NCBI GenBank assembly: GCA_007122985.1
Contig: SKSM01000048.1
Span: 1 to 39,028 of the forward strand
Source: Nitriliruptoraceae bacterium
GTDB taxonomy: Bacteria > Actinomycetota > Nitriliruptoria > Nitriliruptorales > Nitriliruptoraceae
Direction of reading: 5' to 3'
DNA: 39,028 nucleotides
The translations under genes were made by a program, and so were the position numbers. Under the pieces are notes generated by a model. The model saw only the letters and a list, made by a program, of their open reading frames with translations. It did not search any database and was not told the origin of the DNA. How positions within the stretch are numbered: position 1 is the first letter of the stretch; each line of letters opens with the position of its first letter. Shown piece after piece: positions 1 through 10,658 of the stretch.

Positions 1-786
1 AGCGGTCGCGCCCGCGGCCGGAACGCTCAGACCGACGGCCTGCGTGCCGTACAGCGGCAGGTAGGTGATGATCGCCGCCAAGCTGGCTCCCATCAGCGCT
101 GCGTACGCCGTCAACCAGCGCACCAGTCGGGGTAGCCGCCGGTCCGAGCCGTTCGCCGGCTTTCCCTGCGCTCGCCGTGGTGCGGCGGGCAGCGTCCAAC
201 GCGACAGGGCGACGCCGGTCAGGGCAACCGCGGCGACGACGAGCAGGACCGTGCGCCAGCCCACCAGCAGCGCTGCGGTCGGGAGCACACCTCCGGCCAC
301 GGCGGCACTCACCTGGACACCGGACTGCTTGGCCCCCAGCAGCACGCCCTGCCGGCCACGGGGGACCCCGGCCGCGACCAGCTGGTTGGTTGCCGGATTG
401 CTGATGGCCAGCGGCACGGCGGCACCGGCCGAAGCGGCCACCAGCCACCCGAAACCGGGGGAGGCGGCCATGCCGACCAGCGCCGCTGCGCTGCAACCGA
501 ACAGGACGACGAGCATCGTACGGCCGCCGAACCGATCGACCATCGCGCCCATGCGGGCCGAGAGGACCACGCCGACCGCGAAGTAGGCGGAACTCAGCGT
601 CCCGAGCTGGACGGGTGAGAGGCCGAGGTCGTCGATCAGGATCGGCCCGAGGGCTCCGAGCGTGAACTGCGTCAGATTGCCCATCGCCATGGCGAACGTG
701 AGCGTGATGCCGATCGTCAGCGGTGACACGCGGCGGCGTCGCGCCACGCCGGTTGGGCCGCGTTGGCCGTCCGACTGTGCGGTCAT
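1..786 (-). CDS. MFS transporter (partial, C-terminus beyond window start)
   Basis: Minus-strand reading from ATG at 786: MTAQSDGQRGPTGVARRRRVSPLTIGITLTFAMAMGNLTQFTLGALGPILIDDLGLSPVQLGTLSSAYFAVGVVLSARMGAMVDRFGGRTMLVV; MFS-like TM1-TM2 and DRFGGR loop; open to window edge, so absent from the ORF track. Confidence 0.85.
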   Translation of the reverse strand, partial: MTAQSDGQRGPTGVARRRRVSPLTIGITLTFAMAMGNLTQFTLGALGPILIDDLGLSPVQLGTLSSAYFAVGVVLSARMGAMVDRFGGRTMLVVLFGCSAAALVGMAASPGFGWLVAASAGAAVPLAISNPATNQLVAAGVPRGRQGVLLGAKQSGVQVSAAVAGGVLPTAALLVGWRTVLLVVAAVALTGVALSRWTLPAAPRRAQGKPANGSDRRLPRLVRWLTAYAALMGASLAAIITYLPLYGTQAVGLSVPAAGATA

Positions 787-884
787 GCTGCGACGGTCCG
801 TGCCCATCGTCCAACGCGCGGGCCGACCGTCGTCGACGCCACGTCGCCACCCCAGGCCATGGTCGATTCCCGGATCGCAAGGGA

Positions 885-899
885 GTATATGTTATAACA
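885..899 (+). promoter_or_regulatory. Candidate operator site A (GTATATGTTATAACA) in MFS / DUF2848 divergent region
   Basis: AT-rich island containing the perfect 12-bp palindrome ATGTTATAACAT (889-900); 10/15 match to site G (23627-23641). Confidence 0.5.
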
Positions 900-1005
900 T
901 CTGCGGGAATCGTTGCCGTCTGCAGCAGCGTCCGGCACGCGGTGTCTGGCGCTGCCGCGCTGGCTGCGCAACTCGACCCGATCGCGACGAGCATGGGGAG
1001 GCATC

Positions 1006-1692
1006 ATGGAGTTGGACGTCTGGTCACAGGGAACGTTCGCGCGGACGATCGTCCCCGTGCGGCGGCTGCTGATCGCCGGGTTCACGGGGCGCGATCAGGA
1101 CGCCGTCACGGCGCACGTCGAGGAGCTCAAGGAGCACGGCATCGCGGGACCCAAGCGGGTGCCGAGCCTGTTCGCCGGCGTTCCCGCCCGCGTGACCACC
1201 TCGGGGAGCATCGTCGTCCACGGAGACCGGACATCGGGCGAGGCCGAGTTCGTCGTAACCCGGATCGACGGGCAGGTCCTCGTCGGTGTCGGCTCCGACC
1301 ACACCGACCGCGAGCTCGAGGCGCACTCGATCATCAAGTCCAAGCAGGTCTGTGAGAAGCCGGTCGGCTCGGTCTGGTGGCGGGCCGACGACCTGCTCGA
1401 CCACTGGGACGAGCTCGAATTGCGTGCGACGGCCTGGACACCGGATGGCGAGGAGACCGAGTACCAGTCCGGCTCCGTGGCGGCCATGCTCTCGCTCGAC
1501 GACCTGCTCGAGGAGGTCGAGAACCGTGTCGGCGCGATCGACGGCGACGTGCTCTACTCCGGCACGCTCCCCCTGCTCACCGACGACTTCGTCTGTGGCC
1601 CCAGGTTCCGCTCCGAGCTGATCGATCCGGTGCTCAACCGCACCCTGACCTGCGACTACGTCGTCGAACAGCTGCCGGTGCTCGACGACTGA
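1006..1692 (+). CDS. DUF2848 family protein
   Basis: ATG at 1006 preceded by GGGGAG; protein has RRLLIAGFTGRDQDAVTAHVEELKEHGI, SGEAEFVVTRIDGQVLVGVGSDHTDRELEAHSIIKSKQVCEKPV, resembling the DUF2848 family as I recall it. Confidence 0.75.
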   Translation: MELDVWSQGTFARTIVPVRRLLIAGFTGRDQDAVTAHVEELKEHGIAGPKRVPSLFAGVPARVTTSGSIVVHGDRTSGEAEFVVTRIDGQVLVGVGSDHTDRELEAHSIIKSKQVCEKPVGSVWWRADDLLDHWDELELRATAWTPDGEETEYQSGSVAAMLSLDDLLEEVENRVGAIDGDVLYSGTLPLLTDDFVCGPRFRSELIDPVLNRTLTCDYVVEQLPVLDD

Positions 1693-1711
1693 CGTCGGGC
1701 CGCCACCGGCC

Positions 1712-1738
1712 GGGTCCGGGCCATCATGGCCCGGACCC
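1712..1738. terminator. Hairpin between convergent genes (GGGTCCGGGCCA-TCA-TGGCCCGGACCC)
   Basis: Perfect 12-bp inverted repeat with 3-nt loop directly after the DUF2848 stop and before the convergent acyl-CoA dehydrogenase stop. Confidence 0.7.
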
Positions 1739-1742
1739 CGTC

Positions 1743-1799
1743 GTCAGTCCCACCACCGGTTGTCAGTCCCACCACCGGTCGTCAGTCCCACCACAGGTC
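1743..1799. repeat. Three tandem copies of a 19-bp unit at the 3' end of the acyl-CoA dehydrogenase gene
   Basis: gtcagtcccaccaccggtt / gtcagtcccaccaccggtc / gtcagtcccaccacaggtc. Confidence 0.9.
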
Positions 1800-2945
1800 G
1801 TGGCCGATGACCGCCTTGGCGATGAGGTTCTGCTGCACCTGGCTGGTTCCCTCGACGATGGTCAGCTGCTTGGAGTCGCGGTAGTACAGCTCGAGGGGGT
1901 GGTCCTCGGTGTAGCCGGCGGCCCCGAGCATCTGCAGGCACTCACTGGCGGCACGGACGGCCAGTTCGGTCGCGCGGTACTTGGCCATCGACAGTTGGCC
2001 CATGTGCTGGATGTCGTGCTGGCCGTGGTCGACCATCATCGCGGCACGGTAGGTCAGCAGCCGGCAGGCCTCGATCTCCGCAGCGAGATTGGCGATCATC
2101 CACTGGATGCCCTGGAAGTCGGCGATCGTCTGGCCGAACGCCGGGCGGTCCTTGACGTACTCGGTCGCGTACATCAACGCGCCCTCCGCCAGGCCGATGC
2201 CCCGGGCGCCCACGATCGGCCGCATCGAGTTGAGGGCGAACATCGCGTTCTTGAAGCCGTCGCGGCCGAGGGCGACGATGTTCTCCTTGGGGACCCACGC
2301 GCCGTCGTAGACGATCTCGCAGGTGGGGACGCCACGGACGCCGAGCTTCTTGTCGATGCTCCCGACCGAGACCCCCGGCTCCTCGGCCTCGACGATGAAG
2401 GCGCCGAAACCGTCATGGCCGGCCTCGAGGTCGGTCCGGGCGAAGACGAGGTACCAGTCGGCGACGGTGCCGCCCGAGATCCAGGACTTGGTGCCGGTGA
2501 TGCGGTAGCCGTCACCGTCCGGCTCGGCGCGGGTGGTCTGGCCGGCGACGTCCGAGCCGGCATGCGGCTCGCTCAGGGTGAACGCGCCGCGGCGCTCGCC
2601 GGTGGCCGTTGTCTGCACGTAGCGCCGCTTCTGATCGTCCGTCCCGGCGATGATGATCGGTGAGGTGGGCAGGCGGCTCAGCAGCAGGATCAGGGCCGAG
2701 GCGTTGCAGTACTTGGCGACCTCCTCGATGGCGAGCACCAGTCCGAGCGCGCCGGCGCCGTTGCCGCCATACTCCTCGGGGATCGCACAGGCGAGCAGCC
2801 CCGCGTCGGCGAACAGTCGGAAGGTGTCCTCTGGATACTCGCCGCTGCTGTCGAGCTCACGTGCGCGTGGCTGGACGTGGTCCTGCGCCATGCGGCGCAC
2901 CACCTTCTGCAGTTCCTGGTGCTCGGGGGAGAGTTCGAAGTCCAT
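1782..2945 (-). CDS. Acyl-CoA dehydrogenase
   Basis: MDFELSPEHQELQKVVRRMAQDHVQPRARELD..., FTLSEPHAGSDVAGQTTRAEPDGDGYRITGTKSWISGG, AAGYTEDHPLELYYRDSKQLTIVEGTSQVQQNLIAK: classic ACAD motifs. Confidence 0.95.
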   Translation of the reverse strand: MDFELSPEHQELQKVVRRMAQDHVQPRARELDSSGEYPEDTFRLFADAGLLACAIPEEYGGNGAGALGLVLAIEEVAKYCNASALILLLSRLPTSPIIIAGTDDQKRRYVQTTATGERRGAFTLSEPHAGSDVAGQTTRAEPDGDGYRITGTKSWISGGTVADWYLVFARTDLEAGHDGFGAFIVEAEEPGVSVGSIDKKLGVRGVPTCEIVYDGAWVPKENIVALGRDGFKNAMFALNSMRPIVGARGIGLAEGALMYATEYVKDRPAFGQTIADFQGIQWMIANLAAEIEACRLLTYRAAMMVDHGQHDIQHMGQLSMAKYRATELAVRAASECLQMLGAAGYTEDHPLELYYRDSKQLTIVEGTSQVQQNLIAKAVIGHDLWWD

Positions 2946-2976
2946 CGTGTGCGTTCACCCGGTCGACGACATGGTT

Positions 2977-2991
2977 GTGAATAACATATAT
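2977..2991 (-). promoter_or_regulatory. Candidate operator site B (ATATATGTTATTCAC on minus strand)
   Basis: AT-rich island between divergent ACAD and CoxG-like genes; 11/15 match to site G. Confidence 0.5.
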
Positions 2992-3022
2992 CATCTTGCG
3001 TCCCCACTGGGAGGTCCGACAC

Positions 3023-3688
3023 GTGCGTCTTGAAAACGAGTTCGAGGTCAATGCTCCGGTCGAGCAGGTCTGGCAGGTGCTCGAGGATGTGCCGCGCGTC
3101 GCGCGGTGCATGCCGGGCGCCGAGCTGATCTCCTCCGACGGCAATCAGCACGAGGGCACCGTCAAGGCACGCCTCGGGCCGATGCGGGTGACCTACCAGG
3201 GCACGGCGACCGTGACCGAGCTCGACAGCTCGGCCCACCGTGCGGCGATGACCGCCGAGGGGCGCGAGACCCGCGGACAGGGCCGGGCGAAGGCCGAGGT
3301 CAGCCTCAGCGCTGAGGAGCAGGACGGCCGCACCAAGGTCGCGATCGTCACCGACCTCGACATCACCGGCCGGGTCGCCCAGTTCGGTCGGGGCCTGCTC
3401 GAGGACGTCTCGACCCAGCTCATCGACGACTTCGCGGCGCAGCTCGAGCGTGAGGTCGTCGGCGCCGGCGCGGAGCCGGCCGCCGCAGCGGCGCCTGGAG
3501 CAGACGCTGCCCCGGCCGACGACCGTGGTCCGACGACGCCGTCCGCGCCGTCGACCTCCCCGAACGGTGCGTCCGATGCGATCGACGTCGGCTCGCTGCT
3601 GTCCACGGTTGCTGCCCGACCCGCGGTGGCCTTCAGTGGCGGGGTGCTGCTCGGACTGCTCCTCGGCTGGCTGTTCGGGCGTCGCTGA
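3023..3688 (+). CDS. CoxG-like SRPBCC family protein with C-terminal transmembrane helix
   Basis: GTG at 3023; VRLENEFEVNAPVEQVWQVLEDVPRVARCMPGAEL ... GTVKARLGPMRVTYQGTATV; low-complexity Ala/Pro linker then PAVAFSGGVLLGLLLGWLFGRR. Confidence 0.85.
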   Translation: MRLENEFEVNAPVEQVWQVLEDVPRVARCMPGAELISSDGNQHEGTVKARLGPMRVTYQGTATVTELDSSAHRAAMTAEGRETRGQGRAKAEVSLSAEEQDGRTKVAIVTDLDITGRVAQFGRGLLEDVSTQLIDDFAAQLEREVVGAGAEPAAAAAPGADAAPADDRGPTTPSAPSTSPNGASDAIDVGSLLSTVAARPAVAFSGGVLLGLLLGWLFGRR

Positions 3689-3697
3689 GTACGGCGA

Positions 3698-5944
<2,247 letters not shown>

Positions 5945-5979
5945 GTCCTGCCTCCGTCCACGGCACCGGATGTCTTCAA

Positions 5980-5994
5980 CTGCATATCATATTC
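5980..5994 (-). promoter_or_regulatory. Candidate operator site C (GAATATGATATGCAG on minus strand)
   Basis: Directly upstream of the E1 gene; 12/15 match to site G. Confidence 0.5.
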
Positions 5995-6006
5995 GGCTGG
6001 CCCGCC

Positions 6007-6819
6007 CTAGCTCGCTGAGGTCCCGGCCTGACCTGCCGTCGAGGTGGCAGGTGGTGTGTGTGCAGCGAGATGGGCACGCACGAGGCGGGCGATCGGCTCC
6101 GGTTGCTCGACGACCGCCAGGTGCCCGGCGTCCTCGACGATCTCGAGTCGTGCTCCGGGGATCGCGTCGCGGATGCGGCGGGCGTCCGAGGGTGGCGTGG
6201 CCACGTCGTCGGCGCCGGCGATCACCAGGGTCGGTGCGGTGATCCGTGGGAGATCTGCCACGAGGTCGACGTCGGCGAGCACCTCGCAGCAGGCGGCGTA
6301 GCCCTCCACCGACGTGGTCGCGAGCTGCTCGCGGAGTCCATCGGTCTCGTCGGGACGGCTGGAGCGGAATCCTGCCGTCAGCCAGCGCTCGACTGCGGCA
6401 TCGGCGATCTGGTCCAGGCCGTGCGCACGCACCGTGGCGGCCCGTTCGTGCCATGCGTCGGGCGAGCCGGGACGGGCGGAGGTGCAGATCAGCGTCAGGC
6501 TGTCGACGCGGTGAGGTGCGTCGAGGGCGGCCCGCACGGCGATCATCGCACCGAGTGAGGTTGCGACCAGGTGTGCGGTCGGTGCCCCGACCGCGTCGAG
6601 CAGCCCGATCAGTTCCGTGCCCAGCCCGGAGAGGCGCAGCTCGTGCTCGGCGGCGGGTGAGCGTCCATGCCCGGGAAGGTCGTACCGGACGACGCGGTGG
6701 TCCGGAGTGAGCAGGGGCAGGAAGGTGTCCCAGATGGCGGTCGTCGTTCCGAGCGAGTTTCCGAGGACCACGGTCGGCGCCCCCGACGGGCCCTCGACGT
6801 CGTAGGTGAGCAGGTCCAT
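6007..6819 (-). CDS. Alpha/beta hydrolase (3-oxoadipate enol-lactonase-like)
   Basis: VVLGNSLGTTTAIWDTFLPLLTPDHRVVRYDLPGHGRS ... HLVATSLGAMIAVRAALDAPHRVDSLTLICTSA ... AGHLAVVEQPEPIARLV. Confidence 0.88.
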   Translation of the reverse strand: MDLLTYDVEGPSGAPTVVLGNSLGTTTAIWDTFLPLLTPDHRVVRYDLPGHGRSPAAEHELRLSGLGTELIGLLDAVGAPTAHLVATSLGAMIAVRAALDAPHRVDSLTLICTSARPGSPDAWHERAATVRAHGLDQIADAAVERWLTAGFRSSRPDETDGLREQLATTSVEGYAACCEVLADVDLVADLPRITAPTLVIAGADDVATPPSDARRIRDAIPGARLEIVEDAGHLAVVEQPEPIARLVRAHLAAHTPPATSTAGQAGTSAS

Positions 6820-6942
6820 GGGCGCTCCTGCCGTTGTGGCTCCAGACGGCCGGTCCAGATGGTCGCGGTCAGTCGGTGGTAGGTCCGGGGTCTGCGGTCA
6901 CGGTTGCCACCGCGAGCCTACGACCGGAGTCGCACTTCAACC

Positions 6943-6957
6943 GTATTCTGTATTACG
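6943..6957 (+). promoter_or_regulatory. Candidate operator site D (GTATTCTGTATTACG), weakest member
   Basis: Divergent region between alpha/beta hydrolase and TRAP operon; 9/15 match to site G. Confidence 0.35.
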
Positions 6958-7136
6958 CTGGCTGCGGGAGCGGTCCGGTTTCGACCTCGGCGCTGGCTCG
7001 ACGGTTGGGACACCTGACAGACCGCTCTGTGGCCGGGAGCAGCCGATTCCCTCAATTGCCCGATCTAGGTTGCCAACGACGGTCCATACCGCGAGAAGGA
7101 CCGACCACGAGACCTACCACTATGGGAGGAACCACG

Positions 7137-8288
7137 ATGCAGGTGCAACATCTTGCCGGACGACGGCCGCGCGGCCGGGCACGGGTGATCGGAGCGAGCC
7201 TGGCCGCAGCGCTGCTGGCTCTGACCGCGTGCACCAACGGCGCCCTCGACGAGGAAGAGGCGGAGATCACCCTCGATGACGAGGACGATGACGTCGCCGC
7301 CGCCGATGACGAGGGCGAGACGTGGGACTGGACGCTGCAGTCCTACTCGATCGCCGGAACCGAGGCACACGACTACGTCGAGGACTGGGCGGACCGGGTC
7401 AACCGCCTGAGCGAGGGACGCATCAACATCGACGTGCAGCCCGGTGGTGCGATCGTCGGCTATCCGGAGATGCGCGAGGCGCTCACCGACGGGGTGCTCG
7501 ACATCGCCGTGAACGCCAGCGGCTTCTTCATGGGCGACGACCCGGCGTTCGCCGCCTGGTACAACATGCCGGTGCTGCCGCAGGACGACCCGGAGCTCGC
7601 CCGGTACCTCGCCCGCCAGTGGGTCTACGAGTGGGACGGCCTCGAGCTCGCCCGTGAGCTCTACGAGCCGTTCGACATCCACACCATCGGTGCGGTGATG
7701 GTGATGAACGAGCCGGTGCACTCCCTGGAGCCGCTCGAGTCGATCGAGGACTTCGAGGGCAAGGTCTTCCGTGCAGCACCGGGCCTCACCGGCGCGATGT
7801 TCGAGGCGGTCGGCGCCGAGTGGCAGTCGATGCCAGGCGGCGAGATCTACACCGCGCTCGACACTGGGGTCATCGACGGAGCCGAGTTCGTCGGGTTCAC
7901 CGAGAACTTCGGGCTCGGGCTGCACGAGGTCGCCCCCTACGCGCAGTACCCGGCGTTCCACAGCCAGGTGCCGATCGTCGACGTCTCCATCCGGACCGGG
8001 ATCTGGGAGGAGCTGCCCGAGCACCTGCAGCTGATGCTCGAGGACTCCGTGCGGTGGCTGGACATGAAGCTCGACCACGCGATCCAGCTGCGTGACTACG
8101 AGATGATGGAGGTGCTCGAGGCGGAGCACGGTGTCACCATCACCGAGCTCAACGAAGAGGACAAGGCCCGAGTGCGCGAACTCGCTTTCGAGCAGGCAGA
8201 GGCCTGGGCGGACCAGAGCGAGCTCTCCGCACGCTTCGTCGAGTCGATGTTCGAGTTCCTCGAGTTCACCGGGCACCTCGACGAGTAG
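7137..8288 (+). CDS. dctP: TRAP transporter substrate-binding lipoprotein (DctP family)
   Basis: ATG 7137 with GGGAGGA RBS; lipobox LALTAC; DctP features (PEMREALTDGVLDIAV, FEGKVFRAAPGLTGAMFEAVGAEWQSMPGGEIYTALDTGVIDGAEF). Confidence 0.9.
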   Translation: MQVQHLAGRRPRGRARVIGASLAAALLALTACTNGALDEEEAEITLDDEDDDVAAADDEGETWDWTLQSYSIAGTEAHDYVEDWADRVNRLSEGRINIDVQPGGAIVGYPEMREALTDGVLDIAVNASGFFMGDDPAFAAWYNMPVLPQDDPELARYLARQWVYEWDGLELARELYEPFDIHTIGAVMVMNEPVHSLEPLESIEDFEGKVFRAAPGLTGAMFEAVGAEWQSMPGGEIYTALDTGVIDGAEFVGFTENFGLGLHEVAPYAQYPAFHSQVPIVDVSIRTGIWEELPEHLQLMLEDSVRWLDMKLDHAIQLRDYEMMEVLEAEHGVTITELNEEDKARVRELAFEQAEAWADQSELSARFVESMFEFLEFTGHLDE

Positions 8289-8307
8289 TTCCCAGCAGCT
8301 GATGATC

Positions 8308-8346
8308 ACGGCCGGGCGAGCGGCCAAGCTCCGCTCGCCCGGCCGT
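8308..8346 (+). terminator. Strong hairpin (16-bp perfect stem, 7-nt loop) between dctP and dctQ
   Basis: ACGGCCGGGCGAGCGG-CCAAGCT-CCGCTCGCCCGGCCGT. Confidence 0.75.
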
Positions 8347-8565
8347 CCAGCGGCCGCTTCCCGTGGCATCGACCAAGCAGCGTCACCCTCCGGCCGTGAG
8401 GACCGTTGCCGTCGCTGTGCGGACGGTCTGTAGGGTTCGAGCCGATGTTGCTCGTCGAGGTGTGATCCGTCGGGGAAGGCGCTGACGGGCCCCCGGGCTG
8501 CACTCGGACGACACGGTCGGAGTAGGTTTCACCTTCCGCCCCGCCTGCGAACGGAGCGATGCTCC

Positions 8566-9138
8566 ATGGAGCGCTTCCTGCGTGTGATCGACGGAATCTC
8601 CGAGTACTCCGGACGGATCTTCTCGGTGACGGTGCTCATCGCGACCGTCGTCGTCATCTTCGAAGTCGTCATGCGCTACGTGTTCGTCTCCCCGACGGCC
8701 TGGGGCTTTGAACTGCCGATCATCCTCGCGGGCGCGAGCTATCTGCTCAGTGGCGCCTACGCGGAGAAGCACGGTGCACACATCCAGGTCGACCTCCTCT
8801 ACGCGCGGTGGTCCCCCCGTACCCGGGCGCTCGTCGATGTGCTGACCTCGCCGATCGTTCTGGGCAGTCTGGCGGTCATCGCCTGGTACGGGTTCGACTG
8901 GTCCTTGGCTGCATACGAGGCGGGAACCCGGACGGGGACCGCCTGGAACCCGGTGGTCTGGCCGATGCGCATGCTCATCCCGCTCGGGGCCGTCCTGCTG
9001 CTCCTGCAGGGGATCGCGGGCTTGATGCGCAGTCTGCGCGTCCTGCTCGGGCGCGCCGAGCCGGAGCCGCAGCCGGACCAGGTGGAGCAGACGCAGACAA
9101 ACGACGACGGACACACGACCGCGGAGGGTCAGTCATGA
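8566..9138 (+). CDS. dctQ: TRAP transporter small permease (DctQ family)
   Basis: Multi-TM protein MERFLRVIDGISEYSGRIFSVTVLIATVVVIFEVVMRYVFVSPTAWGFELPIILAGASYLLSGAYAEKHGAHIQVDLLY; overlaps dctM by ATGA. Confidence 0.9.
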   Translation: MERFLRVIDGISEYSGRIFSVTVLIATVVVIFEVVMRYVFVSPTAWGFELPIILAGASYLLSGAYAEKHGAHIQVDLLYARWSPRTRALVDVLTSPIVLGSLAVIAWYGFDWSLAAYEAGTRTGTAWNPVVWPMRMLIPLGAVLLLLQGIAGLMRSLRVLLGRAEPEPQPDQVEQTQTNDDGHTTAEGQS

Positions 9139-10550
9139 GTCCCGAGCTGATCCTGTTGCTGATGGTCGCGTCGTTCTTCTTCCTGCTGGCGATCGGCGTC
9201 CCGCTCGCGTGGTCGATGTTCGGGATCGGCCTGTTGTTCGGCTTCATCGAGTTCGGCCCCGCCGTGTTCTCGCTGACGTTGGCGCGCTTCGGCGACATCA
9301 CGGGCAGTTTCAGCCTCATCGCGATCCCGCTGTTCGTCTTCATGGCGAACATGCTCAGTGTGTCGGGAATCGCCGGGGAGTTGTTCGAGGCCGTCCATCG
9401 GTGGATGGGTGGCATCCGTGGCGGGCTCGCCATGGCCTCGGTCGTGACCTGCACGGTGCTTGCGGCGATGGTCGGCACCGGCGGTGCCGGGATCGTGATC
9501 ATGGGCCTGATCGCGCTGCCCGCCATGATGGCGCTGGGCTACAACAAGCACATGGCAATGGGTTCGATCGTCGCCGGCGGCTCGCTCGGCCTGATGATCC
9601 CCCCGAGCGTCATGTTCATCCTCTACGGGATGTTCTCGGGCCAGTCCATCGGGGCGTTGTTCATCGGCGGGATCGGTCCCGGACTGCTGCTCGCGGCGCT
9701 GTACATCCTCTACATCGGGGTCCGCAGCTACCTCCAGCCGAGCCTCGCGCCGATCCCGGGTGAGCCGATCCCTGTCGCCGCCGGTGCCGGTGGCTCGTCG
9801 GGGACCGGCTCCGCCGGCGGAGGGTCTGCGTCCGCGGACGACGGGGCCGACACCCACGCGGTCGTCGAAGGCTACGACGACAGCTTCTGGGACAAGGTCA
9901 AGCTGCTCAAGTCGCTGGCACTGCCCATCGCGCTCGTGCTGGTGGTGCTCGGATCGATCTACTTCGGGATCGCCTCCGTCGGCGAGGCGTCGGGGATCGG
10001 TGCGGCCGGGGCGATCGTGGCTGCGGCGGTCCGGGGTCGTCTCAACCTCACCACCCTCAAGCAGGCCCTCTACGGGACCATGCGTACCGTCGGTGTGGTG
10101 ATGTGGATCACCCTTGGAGCAGTCACCTTCGTGGGCGTGATCACCCGGGTCGGTGGTGGTCGCGTCATCGAAGGCTGGTTGGCCGATCTGCCGTTCGGGC
10201 CCTGGGGTGTGCTGATCACGATCATGCTCATCCTGCTGCTGCTCGGCATGGTGATCGACGTGATCGGCCTGGTCGTGCTGACGGTCCCGATCTTCGCGCC
10301 GATCGTGGCCGGTCTCGGGTTCGACCCGTTGTGGTTCGGGATCCTGTTCAACATGAACCTGCAGCTGGCGTTCCTGTCACCACCGTTCGGCTACGGGATG
10401 TTCTACCTCAAGAGCGTCGCGCCGTCCGATGTGACCACAGCCGATCTGTACCGGTCGGTGTTCCCCTTCCTGCTGCTGCAGCTGCTCGCACTGGCCATCG
10501 TGATGGCCTTCCCGGACATCGTGCGGTGGCTGCCGGCCCAGATGGGGTGA
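9135..10550 (+). CDS. dctM: TRAP transporter large permease (DctM family)
   Basis: ATG 9135; GTGGAGIVIMGLIALPAMMALGYNKHMAMGSIVAGGSLGLMIPPSVMFILYG ... FDPLWFGILFNMNLQLAFLSPPFGYGMFYLKSVAP. Confidence 0.93.
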   Translation: MSPELILLLMVASFFFLLAIGVPLAWSMFGIGLLFGFIEFGPAVFSLTLARFGDITGSFSLIAIPLFVFMANMLSVSGIAGELFEAVHRWMGGIRGGLAMASVVTCTVLAAMVGTGGAGIVIMGLIALPAMMALGYNKHMAMGSIVAGGSLGLMIPPSVMFILYGMFSGQSIGALFIGGIGPGLLLAALYILYIGVRSYLQPSLAPIPGEPIPVAAGAGGSSGTGSAGGGSASADDGADTHAVVEGYDDSFWDKVKLLKSLALPIALVLVVLGSIYFGIASVGEASGIGAAGAIVAAAVRGRLNLTTLKQALYGTMRTVGVVMWITLGAVTFVGVITRVGGGRVIEGWLADLPFGPWGVLITIMLILLLLGMVIDVIGLVVLTVPIFAPIVAGLGFDPLWFGILFNMNLQLAFLSPPFGYGMFYLKSVAPSDVTTADLYRSVFPFLLLQLLALAIVMAFPDIVRWLPAQMG

Positions 10551-10658
10551 CCGGCGGCCGCTGTCCGGATGTGCTGATGCGGCGCGGCAGCGGTGGCTGT
10601 GGCAGGGTGCATCGAGCGAAGCGAGTCCGGCCGTGTGACGTGACGAGAAGGACGCAGC

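Noticed and set aside
1377-2663. 428-aa plus-strand ORF spanning the DUF2848 end and the acyl-CoA dehydrogenase
   Set aside because: Crosses the terminator hairpin and is out of frame with two well-supported genes.
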